From the NCBI GenBank assembly GCA_027605045.1, contig JAQFWX010000005.1, positions 1,488,001-1,552,000 on the forward strand: 64,000 nucleotides of DNA, written 5' to 3'. The stretch's first letter is position 1; every line of letters starts with the position of its first letter. The notes under the pieces are model-generated. The model was not told the DNA's origin, ran no database searches, and saw only the letters and a list, made by a program, of their open reading frames with translations. A program made the translations under genes and the position numbers. The DNA comes from Phallus indusiatus. Its lineage: Eukaryota > Basidiomycota > Agaricomycetes > Phallales > Phallaceae. This document shows, one piece after another, positions 46,653 through 57,900 of the stretch.

Positions 46653-47342
46653 GTGAGTAGTGGGAGTATGGGGAAAGTGGGATCAGGAACAAGTCTCGAT
46701 GGTCTTTTAATAAGAGCAGCGAGGCTGTACATATTAATGAGCGCCGAACATATCTATTATCAGCCACTATTTGATGGCGAGCCTGGCATGATGAACCTAA
46801 ATATGCAATAATGCAATGAGCAGCCTAAAAGGAGGATACGCTGTCCTGCTCGTCCTCAACCTCAAGCCCTCAGTCAGTACATATAATGCCTTTCATTATT
46901 CTGACTCCAGACAGAAAGACTGAAAGAGGAGTTTCAAAGACATTGTAGATTACGTAATTTATTTGTTCATGTAGTCCATTCAGTTTGCATCGCACCAGTA
47001 GCGCCAAACTAAGATTCAGACACTAAAGCCTTATGGCGATGCGTAAGACGTGCGGCTCTTCTGTCTTCCACCCGCCATGGCACCAAGAACATATATCTAG
47101 AATAATAATAATTTGTCGATCGTGCCAAACTTGCCATGGCGCTCGCGACGATGATCACGTCTGGTGAACCCTGTGGTAATGAGATGCCAGGGCGTGTAAT
47201 TACAACGAATATGACAAAATATCAATTTCGAATTAAGATAACGACGTGGTGATAATATAAAAAGAACGAAAACAAGATAACAAAACTTCTGCACTTTCAC
47301 TTTCATCATCGGAGCTCCGGTGTCATAAGTAGTAAAAGTTGA
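46653..47342. other. Intergenic region between WW-like gene and YRA1-like gene
   Basis: About 690 bp, the promoter of the WW-like gene and the YRA1 3' UTR. Nothing else seen. Confidence 0.5.
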
Positions 47343-48604
47343 TCACGATTCTGTAGTATTGGGTTTATTCGATTTTCGAGCAGCCATGTATGACTCCATA
47401 TCCTGGTCTAATTCTGCTGCTGACTTATTTGTCCGTCGGGGTGCTCGTTTAGTTGTCTGACGATAAGCCTAGATTAAGTGAAAATTAGCCAGGTGAATTT
47501 CAACGTCGAAAAAAGAAAGCAAAACGCGTACCCTGGCTTTAACCCGTGCAGTCAACCGTCGTGGATTTCTAGATATTTTGAGAAAAAAGGCAGTTCAACG
47601 GATTAAAAGGACTAATACATACGTCGGGCGCGAAGTGGAGGGGCGGCTGTGGCTGTGGCTGTGACGAAGAAACCGATGCCTTAGCGCTTGAACTAGGATT
47701 GGAAGGACCGGATAGTCGGTCAGCTAATGACAAAAGTGTCTTTTCTTTCTTGATAACTGGTAGTGCGCCTGAAGGTGGATCCACGATGAGCTCAATCTTC
47801 AAAGGCCGGCCTGAGTGAATACAGAAGCATAAACAAAGAGCCATGGATGTGATAATGTTTATTGGACATACGACCATCAATAATTTTGCCATTATATTTT
47901 CGTCGCGCTTCGAGTGCATCTCCAGGACGCTGAAAATGAACGATAGCAACGCCCTTCGATCGGCCTTGCGAATTATGTGCCAAATAACAATCAAACACCG
48001 GTCCAATAGTTGTCGTAAAAAGATGCTACGCCAAATCCAAAAGTAAATTTCATCATCATCATTGTTCATATCGTTTTCCAAGAAGTTATAAAGATAAAAA
48101 CTCGGAAAAGAAGAGACCTAAATTCACCTCGACTTCGCCTTCACTCACTGTGTCAGTCGGCAACTGACTCAGAATAATTTTACTCCCGACGGACTGAGAC
48201 TGTTGATGTTGCTCTTTGCGCCGCGTCTGGTCATTATATCCACCGTGTCCATATCCATTCCTATTCCCATTCAATTGTGGGTTCTCCGCCGTCACCGCTC
48301 TCCACGCTGGTGGAACTCTGCCCGCTGTATTACCCACTGCCACCCGTTTGCCTGGACCATGCGAGTTTGAAGTATGTGATCGCACTCGTCGTTGCATTTT
48401 GCTCCACTCTTCAAAACAACAAAACAAAGAAAGCACAGCAAATTTCGTTGGACAAGGTTTCTGCCCTGCCCCCGCACTACAACAAAGAACAAAGAAAAGG
48501 GAAGAAAAAATAGCGCGGCGTGACATCTGAGGCGAGATTATGTAATCCATTTGATTGACTTGCGTTGAGCGCTTGAGAGTTGAGACAAGAGATCTAAGAC
48601 TCAT
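47343..48604 (-). CDS. YRA1: mRNA export adaptor YRA1/ALYREF (RRM protein)
   Basis: Yra1/ALYREF links spliced mRNA to the TREX complex and Mex67 for nuclear export. The C-terminal two thirds are clear: SVGSKIILSQLPTDTVSEGE (RRM RNP2), GPVFDCYLAHNSQGRSKGVA and IVHFQRPGDALEARRKYNGK (RNP1 region), then IIDGRPLKIELIVDPPSG. The tail NPRRLTARVKARAYRQTTKR ends AAELDQDMESYMAARKSNK. The N-terminal part is Arg/Gly/Asn-rich (RRVRSHTSNSHGPGKRVAVG, NRNGYGHGGYNDQTRRKE). The start at 48604 (MSLRSLVSTLKRSTQVNQMD) is the least certain part; an internal ATG near 48395 is an alternative. About five introns. Confidence 0.85.
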
Positions 48605-48677
48605 TTCAGATATCGACTATATGAAACTATTTCATTAAAATTCAAACTCTGAGGGAAAAATATGAATTAAGATACAA

Positions 48678-50926
48678 TTAATTTTTCCGAGTCCGATATT
48701 TACTACTACTAGAAAGTTTAGCATGTCTACGACGAGCGATTTTCTCCTCTCTAATTCTCTTTTTCTCTTGTGTCGCACTGACATTTTCTAATGAACCCTC
48801 TTCTTCTTTTGTCTTGGCGATGTACTCGGCAATAATATTTTCCATCTTTTCTTGGACCACCGCCTCATCGAGCTTATTATACTCACCCTCACATTCCCAC
48901 TCAAAATCGAAACCCCAGCCCATCCTCCTCTGAGTATTAGTATCAGCGGTTATGTCATAAGACCCATTAACATATGAGATACAATCTCCATCTCTTGCGA
49001 CACGTGCAGATGCAGGTGCAAGTGATTGTGATGATATCCGTGGTGATGGTGGCAAAGATAAATTAATATCAACCAACCCGCCTTCTTGTCTCCACCACTT
49101 GATAAACCACACAGCCGCGCGTCGCAAGTCCAATTCACCTCCTCTTCGAATCATTCCAAGTCTTGAAGCCAAGGTTTGTATGAATTCAGTTGCGTCCGAT
49201 GGCGGTGGCGGTGGGTCGTGGTGCGGTGCTGTCGGTGAGAGAAGTGTCATATAAGCCGGATCTAAATATAGGGGAGAAGTAAATATGATTTGATTTGAGA
49301 AATAAAACGATTAGGCGAGAAAGAGGGTAGAGCATGCGTACGGTGAGGATTTAGGACCCATAGTCGGTATACGAGATATGCTGCTAGAGCCTCAACGTCG
49401 TACAATCCTTCTTTAATTCCCGCTATAACAATGAATTAAATGAAAAAGATAGTGAGTACTTGAAAACCTTAAAAAACACAACATTGAGCCTTGGTGCCAA
49501 AATGAACCAAGAGCCACAATCTCTTGCACTGCCAATGCCAAAATGCCAAAAGCCAAACGCCACATGACTTTTTTCGGACGCTGTTCTGCTTCAAAAAAAA
49601 CAACACCTTACCTATCAAAGCCAACTTGACACCACGCTCAGCTCCCCTATCTCCGCGCCCCAAAAAGGGGATCATAACACCAGGTGTATCAAAAGCGTAT
49701 ATCAGAGGATCGAGGCACAATTTTAATCTCGTAGACAATGCACGAGTCAATCCTGGATGAGCACCTGTTTTGAGCGCTTTGGGAGTCCCTGAGAAAGACC
49801 AAAAAAAACAAATACGTAAACACACGCACAAAAGAAAAGAAACAAAAGGAGCTTACGGCCTACTATGCCCTCATTACGCAGTGCATTTAGGAGAGTTGAT
49901 TTTCCAACGTTAGGCATGCCGACTACGAGCACGTTGACTTCAGAGGTGTCACCGTCGTTCCCATTTTTCCGCTGTGCCAAGGCTAAAAAGGAAACGAGCA
50001 AAAAATCAAAGTTTCAGCCGATGTTCAAAACATAAATGAATAGATTGCTATGCCAGAGTATGAAAAAATCCCCGAAGCGGACAATGGCAATGATTTTTTC
50101 AATACGGCAAAGGCAAAGGCAAATTGGCCTATATAACCTACATATTAATAGTTGGCTTAACTCCTTGATGGTCGGCGGTTGCATATGACTTGTAAAATGA
50201 ACATGCTGTTCTGGGAAATTTTTGAGCATGGCTTTTCTGAATGGCTATGAGTAAATATTAGATCAAAAACTTTAAAGTGTGGGCCATTCCTTTCTTTTAT
50301 AAGAGAAGGAAAATATGGGAGATTTGAGTTGAAGACCTTTGAAAAAAAAACTAACCTCAAGACCCCATTGCCCCACTAGATCTTTTTTACCAAGGACAAT
50401 GATGCGTTCACCCAACACGTCGCTTCCCGCAGCACCTGCACCCATTTTCTTACGTCCCATTTGCCATTTGGTAATAATACCTGCAAAAAAACGTTTTCAA
50501 AAATAAACCCTCTCTGAGCGTCAAATTCATCGCAACGAAAAAGTCATGTGAATTCCAAAAAAAACAAACATCCAAACAAGAAGGATGGCAATGTATAATA
50601 TCATTTGACAATAACAATATCACCAGACGAATATAAAAAGCCGATATACTAGGGTACTAAACCCGAATAAGAAAGAAAAGATAATGCAAGCAAACAAGCA
50701 AACAGACAGACAAACAAAAAACCAGCAGTAACAATAAGATATAACCAAATAAACCAATCTGGAACTCACGTTCAAAGGCAGGGTTCACGCTGGTCAACGG
50801 TAGCCGAGCGTCCCTTAATTCGAGCACAATATCGGTTCGAGTTAAATAAGCTGGTAAAAGACGTGTAAAGCGCGACATGTGTCCGGGATACCATGATGGT
50901 GCGGGTGGAAGGAACGGCGGAAACAT
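48678..50926 (-). CDS. MTG1: Mitochondrial ribosome-assembly GTPase MTG1
   Basis: Mtg1 is a circularly permuted GTPase acting in mitochondrial large-subunit maturation at the inner membrane. The start at 50926 gives MFPPFLPPAPSWYPGHMSRF, then TRLLPAYLTRTDIVLELRDA and RLPLTSVNPAFER. The permuted motif order is present: G4 (IIVLGKKDLVGQWGLE), G1 (VNVLVVGMPNVGKSTLLNAL), then AHPGLTRALSTRLKLC and G3 (IYAFDTPGVMIPFLGR). The C-domain reads IKEGLYDVEALAAYLVYRLW and LASRLGMIRRGGELDLRRAA. The C-terminus has an acidic/basic extension (EKKRIREEKIARRRHAKLSS). G4 has Gly where NKxD normally has Asn. At least eight introns. Confidence 0.92.
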
Positions 50927-52066
50927 GTTTTTTGGACAAAGAAAAAAAGAGGAAAAGAAAAGAAAACAGAGTTTTTGTTTTGCTACGTAATAATAGCCTG
51001 AAGCAAAAGAGTGAATTAGAGCGTGATATTATGTGACTGTTGTGTGACTCGGAAATTGCCGTAAATCTCTCCACACTCTGTGTGACCTCACCTCGACTCC
51101 ACTTGCATCTCGTTTCATATAATTCCAACTGATAAGAAATCAAAGATCACGAGTATCCGAGGTCCTCAAAAATCTTCAGGAAGAACATATAATAGAAATA
51201 GATATCTAAAAGTGCCCGTGCGGGCATCGGAATTCACCCGTCCAGTCTCAAGTGTACCCACTCGGACAAATCTCCAACCTTAGTCAGTTAAATATGGCTG
51301 TGCGTGCGTAACGCGCGCGCGAGGCGCACATGTGCATGCATGCCCTTGATTGGCTGAATTAGGAAGAATAGAAATAGTTTTCAATACAATTTAATGTTAT
51401 AAAAATGGAATGGAACAGTTCGAAAAAAAAGGGGGGGCACGAGCAAGAGCAAAGACATGATATTGATATAGTCGTGGTTCTTTCGTTTGACTTTTATGAG
51501 ACATTGACGATGTTTTTCACCCGGAATGCACATTCCAAAAAAAAAGATATTGTACTTGACAAAAAAAGAACAAACAGAAGAAGACGTAACGCTTTACGTA
51601 TAGTCAAAAAAAATATAAGAGGAAAACAGAATGATCCTAATGAAAATACACCGTAATAAAGTACATGATTTTTTTATTTTCGTCGAGGGGTAGTCCACGC
51701 GAGAGGGAATATAGGGGGAGGTGAGGTGAGGTGTGTCAAAAGCTGAGGCTGAGGGTAGTAGCAGTAAACAAAGGAAGTCGACCCCTGGAAAACAAGGAAG
51801 AAAAAGGTCATACAAAAGAAAGGAAAGAAAACGATCTCTAAGAAAAACGCCCCGGATATGGATATTTAAGTTAGACGGAGAAATAAACTCATTCCCAAAA
51901 GATAAGAGAGAGAAGAAAAACGGCGTCATAAAGCAAGAAACTCTGTAAGCCACAAAGAAAAACCAAAGGGTGAACGCATAAACAAAAATCAACCGCCACC
52001 AAAGAAAAAAAAAGCACACTTGTTGTTGAAAGAAAGAAACAAAAAAAAAAACGCAAGCCCACACAC
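50927..52066. other. Intergenic region upstream of MTG1
   Basis: About 1.14 kb. It holds the MTG1 promoter, the alternating purine-pyrimidine tract listed separately and, toward 51660-52060, the 3' flank of the next gene. A-runs are frequent. Nothing coding is evident. Confidence 0.5.
51298..51343. repeat. Alternating purine-pyrimidine tract (Z-DNA-prone)
   Basis: CTGTGCGTGCGTAACGCGCG continues as CGCGAGGCGCACATGTGCAT then GCATG, almost perfectly alternating over about 45 bp. Such sequences can adopt left-handed DNA under supercoiling. It lies about 370 bp upstream of the MTG1 start. Confidence 0.55.
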
Positions 52067-54915
52067 TCAACCATCGAACTGCTTCCCACTTCTCGTTCGA
52101 CGTTCACCCAACGGCAAATCATCCAACCTAAACGCTTTGACCGGCCTCTGGCTTTCATCGACCTCAACTTCAACCCACCCTTTCCATCCTTTCCTCGCAG
52201 GGGGAGCTTTTCTCTTTCTCGCTTTCCCGGGTATCAAAGGCGGAAGTCCAGACGTATCAGACGTCACTCCCGGTTCTTGTTGCTGCTGCTGTTGTTCGGA
52301 GGTGGGAGTTGGTGAAGAATCAGCGAATGAAGCCGCGAATTTGGATACGTCAACGGGTACAGAAGCAGACGTCAATTTTCTACCTCCAGAACTGAAACTT
52401 TCACGTTTTCTCCTCACATATACCCGTTGCCCCGATCCTCCCGATCCTACTCCTCCTCCTCCTCCCTCTCTCTTTTCCGAAACTTCAGCAATAGTCACAG
52501 ACGATAACGACGATTTCGCAAACGCCAACGATCCCGATCCCGATGTCGAAGCTGAAAATCCTGATGTGGACGACGACGACATCAACGGCTTAATCTTGAT
52601 CGTCAATTTTGGATGCGAGCTCGGACCCGGACTAGGACCCGAACTCGAACTTTCACTGTCGCTTTCGCTTTCACTTTCGCTCGAACTTGAACTCGAACCC
52701 TTATCCGAGTTTAACCATGTCCAAGCTGGCCGGGGTGCCGTTTTCCTCGCAATCTGATACACCCGTCTCACCGGCTTTTCTTCTTTCCTTCCTTCTCTTT
52801 CTCCTTCTGCTTTTCTCTCTTTTCCCCCGTCCTTTCTTCACCCCCCCTTTCCCCCGCTTTCACCTTCTTCATCGAGGTCTTCTTCTTCCGCGCCTCACCA
52901 TCACTCTCTTCTTCCTCACTCTCCACAATCTTTTTAGCCGTCGATTTACGACGCGATCGGGGAACCTGAAGAGGTCGATCAGAGGCTACACTCATCTCTC
53001 TTTCAGGAGTTGTCACAAATGGAATTCGAATATCTTCAGGTCGAACACTAGATGCATTAGTAGAGACCGTAACTTTTGCGGTTGGAGTGGTTGGAGTGGT
53101 AATAGTAGTAGTAGTGGTGGTGGTGGCAGCAACAGCAGCAGCCACGGTAGGAGTAGGAGTAGGAGTAGCGGTAACCGGGGGAACAGTCGGGGGAGGAGTG
53201 AACGCCTTTGTTATCGCCGTTCCAAGATCCTCATCCTCCATTTCAACATCCATATCCATAGGCACATCATCACCACCATCATTATCATCGTTTCCATCAA
53301 CGGAGACAACCCGCGGTGGCGGTGGAGATAGTGGAGTCGGTGTACCGCCCACATTCATCATCTTTCCATCGGAGAACCGGGCACACTCGGAACGGGAGAC
53401 AATATATTATCGAGCGAAAACGATCGCGCAACTGATGATGGTCGCCGTTGTTCGGTGGTTTGCTGCTGCTGGTGCTCCTGTTGCTCCTTTTTTTGGTGTT
53501 CCTGTTGTTCCTGTTGTGGTTGGTCACTCACCGCCCCGCCCACAGCATTATTATTCACGTTATTATTCAGACTGGCATTATTCGCATGCGCATCGGCCGC
53601 CGGATCGGAGCGCTTCACGACTACCACTCCGTCCCTAATTTGACTCATCATCATCCAATTCTGGTGTTGCTGTTGTTGAGTCGGCTCCGAAGCGCCGACG
53701 ACAACAGTTGATGACTTATTAAATTTAGGAGACGGAATGCCAGATGAAGCCTCCTGTTGGTGATGGTGCCACGCCGAAGGTGAACCATAAGTCGGCGGTA
53801 AGGGTGGACTTTGCAGCTGTACAATCGTCAGCTCAGCGTTATCATTAATATTAGAGCTGTGGTGGTGGTGGTGATGGTGGTGAGGTGGGTATACAGATGA
53901 GGAGGATGTTACTGCTGTTGCGTAGTCGTCTGCGTATGACTCGGATATTTCGGCAAAGGAGGGTCCAAGCTCGTTGTCTGGTGTGTGAGGCCATTTAGAA
54001 GACGCGTGGGAGGCGAGGGATGTGATTGATCTGGTTGGAGTTGGCGGGGAAGCCGTAAACGAAGCGCGTCGACCCTGAGGAAGATTGTTAACGACCATCG
54101 TGGCTTCGCTTCGGCTGAGGGGACGTTCGGAAACTGTAGCAAAAAAAGGGGCGGAAGCGTGTGTGAGCATTGGAAAGAAAGAAGGAACACAAAAAAAAAG
54201 AAGGCGGCTGCCTTGAATTAATAATAATAATAAGACAGGTTGCTTTACCTTCTTCTTCTGTAATAATTATGCTTGGAGAACGCTGCCGCGAGTCTGGACC
54301 AAGCGCTGGGGAGACAAATTGTCTTGGAGAGGGTTCGTCTGCTTGGTCAGCTTGACTAGGCGAGAATACAGGGGGAGGTGAAACGGGGTCGGTGGGCTGT
54401 GTGTTTGGATATGATGCTTGTGGGGGTTGTGGCGGGGAAAAAGGCGTTTCCTTCACGAATTCGGTATCATAATGGGACAGTAACAAGTGTGATATGTCCT
54501 GAATGCGACCCATCAATTTGGATCTTCTATCCGGAGGAGATTGCATAATAGAATTTTGAGGAGTTTCGTCTTCGGATAGCCGCGTCGTAGCCACAGAAGG
54601 GCGAGTGTGTTTTTGAGAGGGTGGTAAAGTCGAGGGAGAGGAGGAGGAGGCTGGGGATTGATTTTTGAAAGATCCAATGTGCTGCTGGAAACGCGGGTCG
54701 ATAAGTAGCGGCTTGTTCCGCGCGATGATAGAATTGACAGCGCGGATGGTTTGGTCGGTGTTGGCCATGTCTGTAAAGAAATCTCGCGAAACGTGAGGCG
54801 AATCGAAATAACCAGCGAGAACTTGAGTTGCCGTGCGACGCCTCTTGCGGGGACGAGGGGTGATGATGGTATGAGCTGATTGAGGCTGGCTCGCGACGGC
54901 CCTTTCGTGCAACAT
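52067..54915 (-). CDS. Long disordered nuclear protein, unknown function (frame junctions uncertain)
   Basis: A product of about 850-900 residues that I do not recognise. The start at 54915 gives MLHERAVASQPQSAHTIITP and RPRKRRRTATQVLAGYFDSP, a basic nuclear signal, then HVSRDFFTDMANTDQTIRAV. A normal intron (GTAAAG to TTGCTACAG, about 54135-54260) joins SIIITEE to VSERPLSRSEATMVV. Low-complexity stretches follow: eight His, Gln-rich, Asn-rich. That frame stops at 53358 and the next starts at 53361 (ATGA overlap), giving MMNVGGTPTPLSPPPPRVVS, acidic and Thr/Pro-rich, then KKKTSMKK. An intron (GTGAAAG to GTATCAG, about 108 nt) would join this to IARKTAPRPAWTWLNSDKGS. The end PARKGWKGWVEVEVDESQRP to TRSGKQFDG looks conserved. 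It may be one gene or two. Confidence 0.6.
53859..53882 (-). repeat. CAC/CAT microsatellite coding eight histidines
   Basis: A GGT/GAT-rich run on the plus strand encodes PP-HHHHHHHH-SS in the disordered protein. Length variation between strains would be expected. Confidence 0.8.
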
Positions 54916-57900
54916 TTTTTTGACTCTCTCGGTGATACGTATATATATTTAAATGACAGATAATGAAGTGACGGGGAGAGGGGGAGAAGAGCGAGCAATG
55001 GTGAGTATGGTGGGGGAGGGGCTTTTGTTTTATGAAAAAGAGGGTATTCCAAACTTATATAGAGTGACTTATAACAGGATTATATATAACCGTCGGAGTT
55101 CCAAATTTAAGGGAAAACCAGAAACTTCTCGATAAGCGCCAGGAGATTTGGGTCCACGTCAGGAAAATAAAAAAAAATAAATCAATAAAAACAAAACATA
55201 CTGAGTTTGGACACTCCTATTGTAGTTTACTGAGTCAAAAAAGACACTAGGAATGTCCTTTTGTCCTCAAGTTGGGATACTGATTTGGACTTGGATTTGG
55301 GCCCTTTTTTCTCTCTCCTATATCCGAGAGAAAACGTTTTTGACTGGCAGATCTGAAATCTCTAGCCTCTGCTCGCAAGGAAGGATCTTGCGAAAAGAGA
55401 TCTTGATGGCCGCGTCGAGGTTTTTATTTATTTATTTGTCGACTATGCTACGGGTGACCCGATTGCGCTTGGTGTGTGACTCGCAGCGTCTGAAATCAAG
55501 TGGCCTCACTTGACCCTCGTTGCGTCCAGAAAAGTTCAGCTTTGAATGTGCGCGACACGGTTATGTATTATGGTTATGTTATAATAATTCAGCACCACAG
55601 GTGGAGTGTGCGATATCGTAAGTAATGATATGTATCATTCTTCATGTCATGTCTCAGAATTATGATGCCAACGACTGCCACGAATGGCCACTTGCCTCCA
55701 CAAGATTTGCACAGTCCACCCAACCGCCCGGCCAACTCAGCCCCTCCCTAGCTCTCTCACGTGGAGATCTCTCCTGCAATCATCTCTTCTCGACTTTAAG
55801 TGGATACGCATTCCCCAAGTTAAATTGCCTTGGTAAATTTATATCCATTTCGTCCGAAACAAGGTTTTGTGCAAAAAAATGCAAAAGCAAAAAAAGAGCG
55901 AAAGGGACTGAGGGTCAGCTGATCAATCTAGTCAATGACCCGCCACAGAAATAATAATACAGTATAGTCCCAATTCAATTCTGGTTTAGCTACTCTATCT
56001 GCTGTTGCTATTTTTTATTTTTTTGAAATTTTTGGGGATGGAGGACGAAAAAAAATATTTCTTCCTTTTTCTATTCTGCTTCTTCTCATCCTTTCATTTC
56101 ATTCTCTACTTCCCGCATTGGACCTCCAATCTGATTCGTTCCGAATCAAGATATTCCCTTTGGGGTACTAGTGACATGTCAGATCTACACAAAACCTGAT
56201 GGCGCGCTCTAATTGTACATCGCATTCCCCCGCGACACCGCAATCCTTCTATCGGGCCAAACCTTTTATAGTCCCTATTCCAAAAAGAAAAGCCCCGCCC
56301 AGCTTACTATCATTTATATCTATTCATCGTTGTCATCCATACAATACCCTACACATCCATGTCATTTCTCTGCTCCACCAGCATACGCGCTCACCGAGTC
56401 ATCCATCCATCCATCTACCCACCCATCCCTTTTCATCTGTTTCCGGCGCGCGCCCCCGGTCCTCATATGTACACACACTGCATAACCTTCTATCAAGCCT
56501 TCCATCACATTTTGGTGAATATATTTCCATCATCTTCGAAAACCGTGCCATCGTCTTCTTTCTCGACGATTTTTTCACAGGATTTATTATTACTACTACA
56601 ATGGCGAGCGCCAGGCACCTTTTTGTATCCATATAAAGCCTAAACAGTTCGTGACACCTTAAATATTTCCAATAAGTTCTCCCTTTCGGAACGTTAGATT
56701 GCAGATCTACCAATCTCCTTAGAACATGTTTCAAAAATAAATATGTATAGGCTCCTCTCAACCAGCCTTAAGAATACGCCATACTAAGCCAGCTTAAAAA
56801 CGGTTCCTAGTAATTATTAGCCAATACTATCCAAAAAACTTTGGCCCTCTCCCTAAATAAGAAACTTCTTCTCTCTCCAGATCAAAACAAAATCATAATG
56901 AGCCAAACTTTACGTGAGACATCTCTGGCTGTTTCTAGTTTGTTTTCACTTCCCTCTTTCTTTTTTAAATCCACCGCGACTCAACCATTGGGCAACAGCC
57001 TCAACCGTTTTGATGATAATTCTGATGGAAAAAAATTCACGATGAGAAAGCTGTATGGTCCATCCGAATATTCGGGGACCCCAGCTACGGCCACGTCTTA
57101 TGCGAGTTAAAATGTCAGATGCCGTGATAGCAGTTTAGACGAACTTTGATTTTTTTTCCTTGAGAGAGTGTTTTTTTTTCATACTTAACATCAATCAGCT
57201 ATATAATATCACGAGGAAATCTTGCATGAGATACGCACGCATCTACATGAGATGATATTTTTGAATTCCGACTTAGTCCATGATGTACCTACATCACTTT
57301 TTTGTGAGGTTGAACCTCGACCCTGCACCTCAGGAATAAAGTTGAAGGAAGTCCGAGGCTGAGACATCGACGTGGTACGGCCCAATCATGATTCTTATTT
57401 GAAAATCTCTCCCCTGCACTTCGAAATTTGTAAAGTACCCCTATCCCATAAAAAAAAATTTGACGCGCCACGAATGTAATATATACATGCATTAACATAG
57501 CTCCATTCAATTCCAAAAACCAATCGTTCAAGCATATTTTCATGTCTTGGTATCCGGCTTCGGAGGCAAAACCCTCAAGGCAATGCTAAACCGTTCAGAT
57601 AAGGAATGAACGTGTAACACACCCTTCTATTTGCTCAATATATCATTCCACACCTCATTTTCATTTAATTTCACTGCAACCTACATACCGACATATTGGC
57701 TTGTCATCCCTCATCTAGTATTCCCCCTCCAAAACAAGGCCGGAACAATTTACAAAACATGAAATATTGATATCATTGCAAATCATGCGCCTCTCATCAA
57801 AAGCGGGTTTATTTTGATGATGGAGAAACAAGAATGGTATCATTTCCCGTTGGCCATGCAACAAAGCCCTGTATTTACTACCTTGGAACTTTATCATGGC

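Noticed and set aside
52020..53638. Long plus-strand ORFs (over 180 codons) opposite the disordered-protein gene
   Set aside because: They are mirror images of low-complexity Ser/Thr/Glu coding sequence, giving runs of leucine, valine or serine. The minus-strand reading has a proper start, introns and conserved-looking ends.
55253..55513. 86-codon plus-strand ORF
   Set aside because: No splice, family or start-context support.
56199..56636. 145-codon plus-strand ORF in the gene-poor region
   Set aside because: Composition follows simple CCAT/CT-rich DNA, which looks like a promoter and leader. No family signal.
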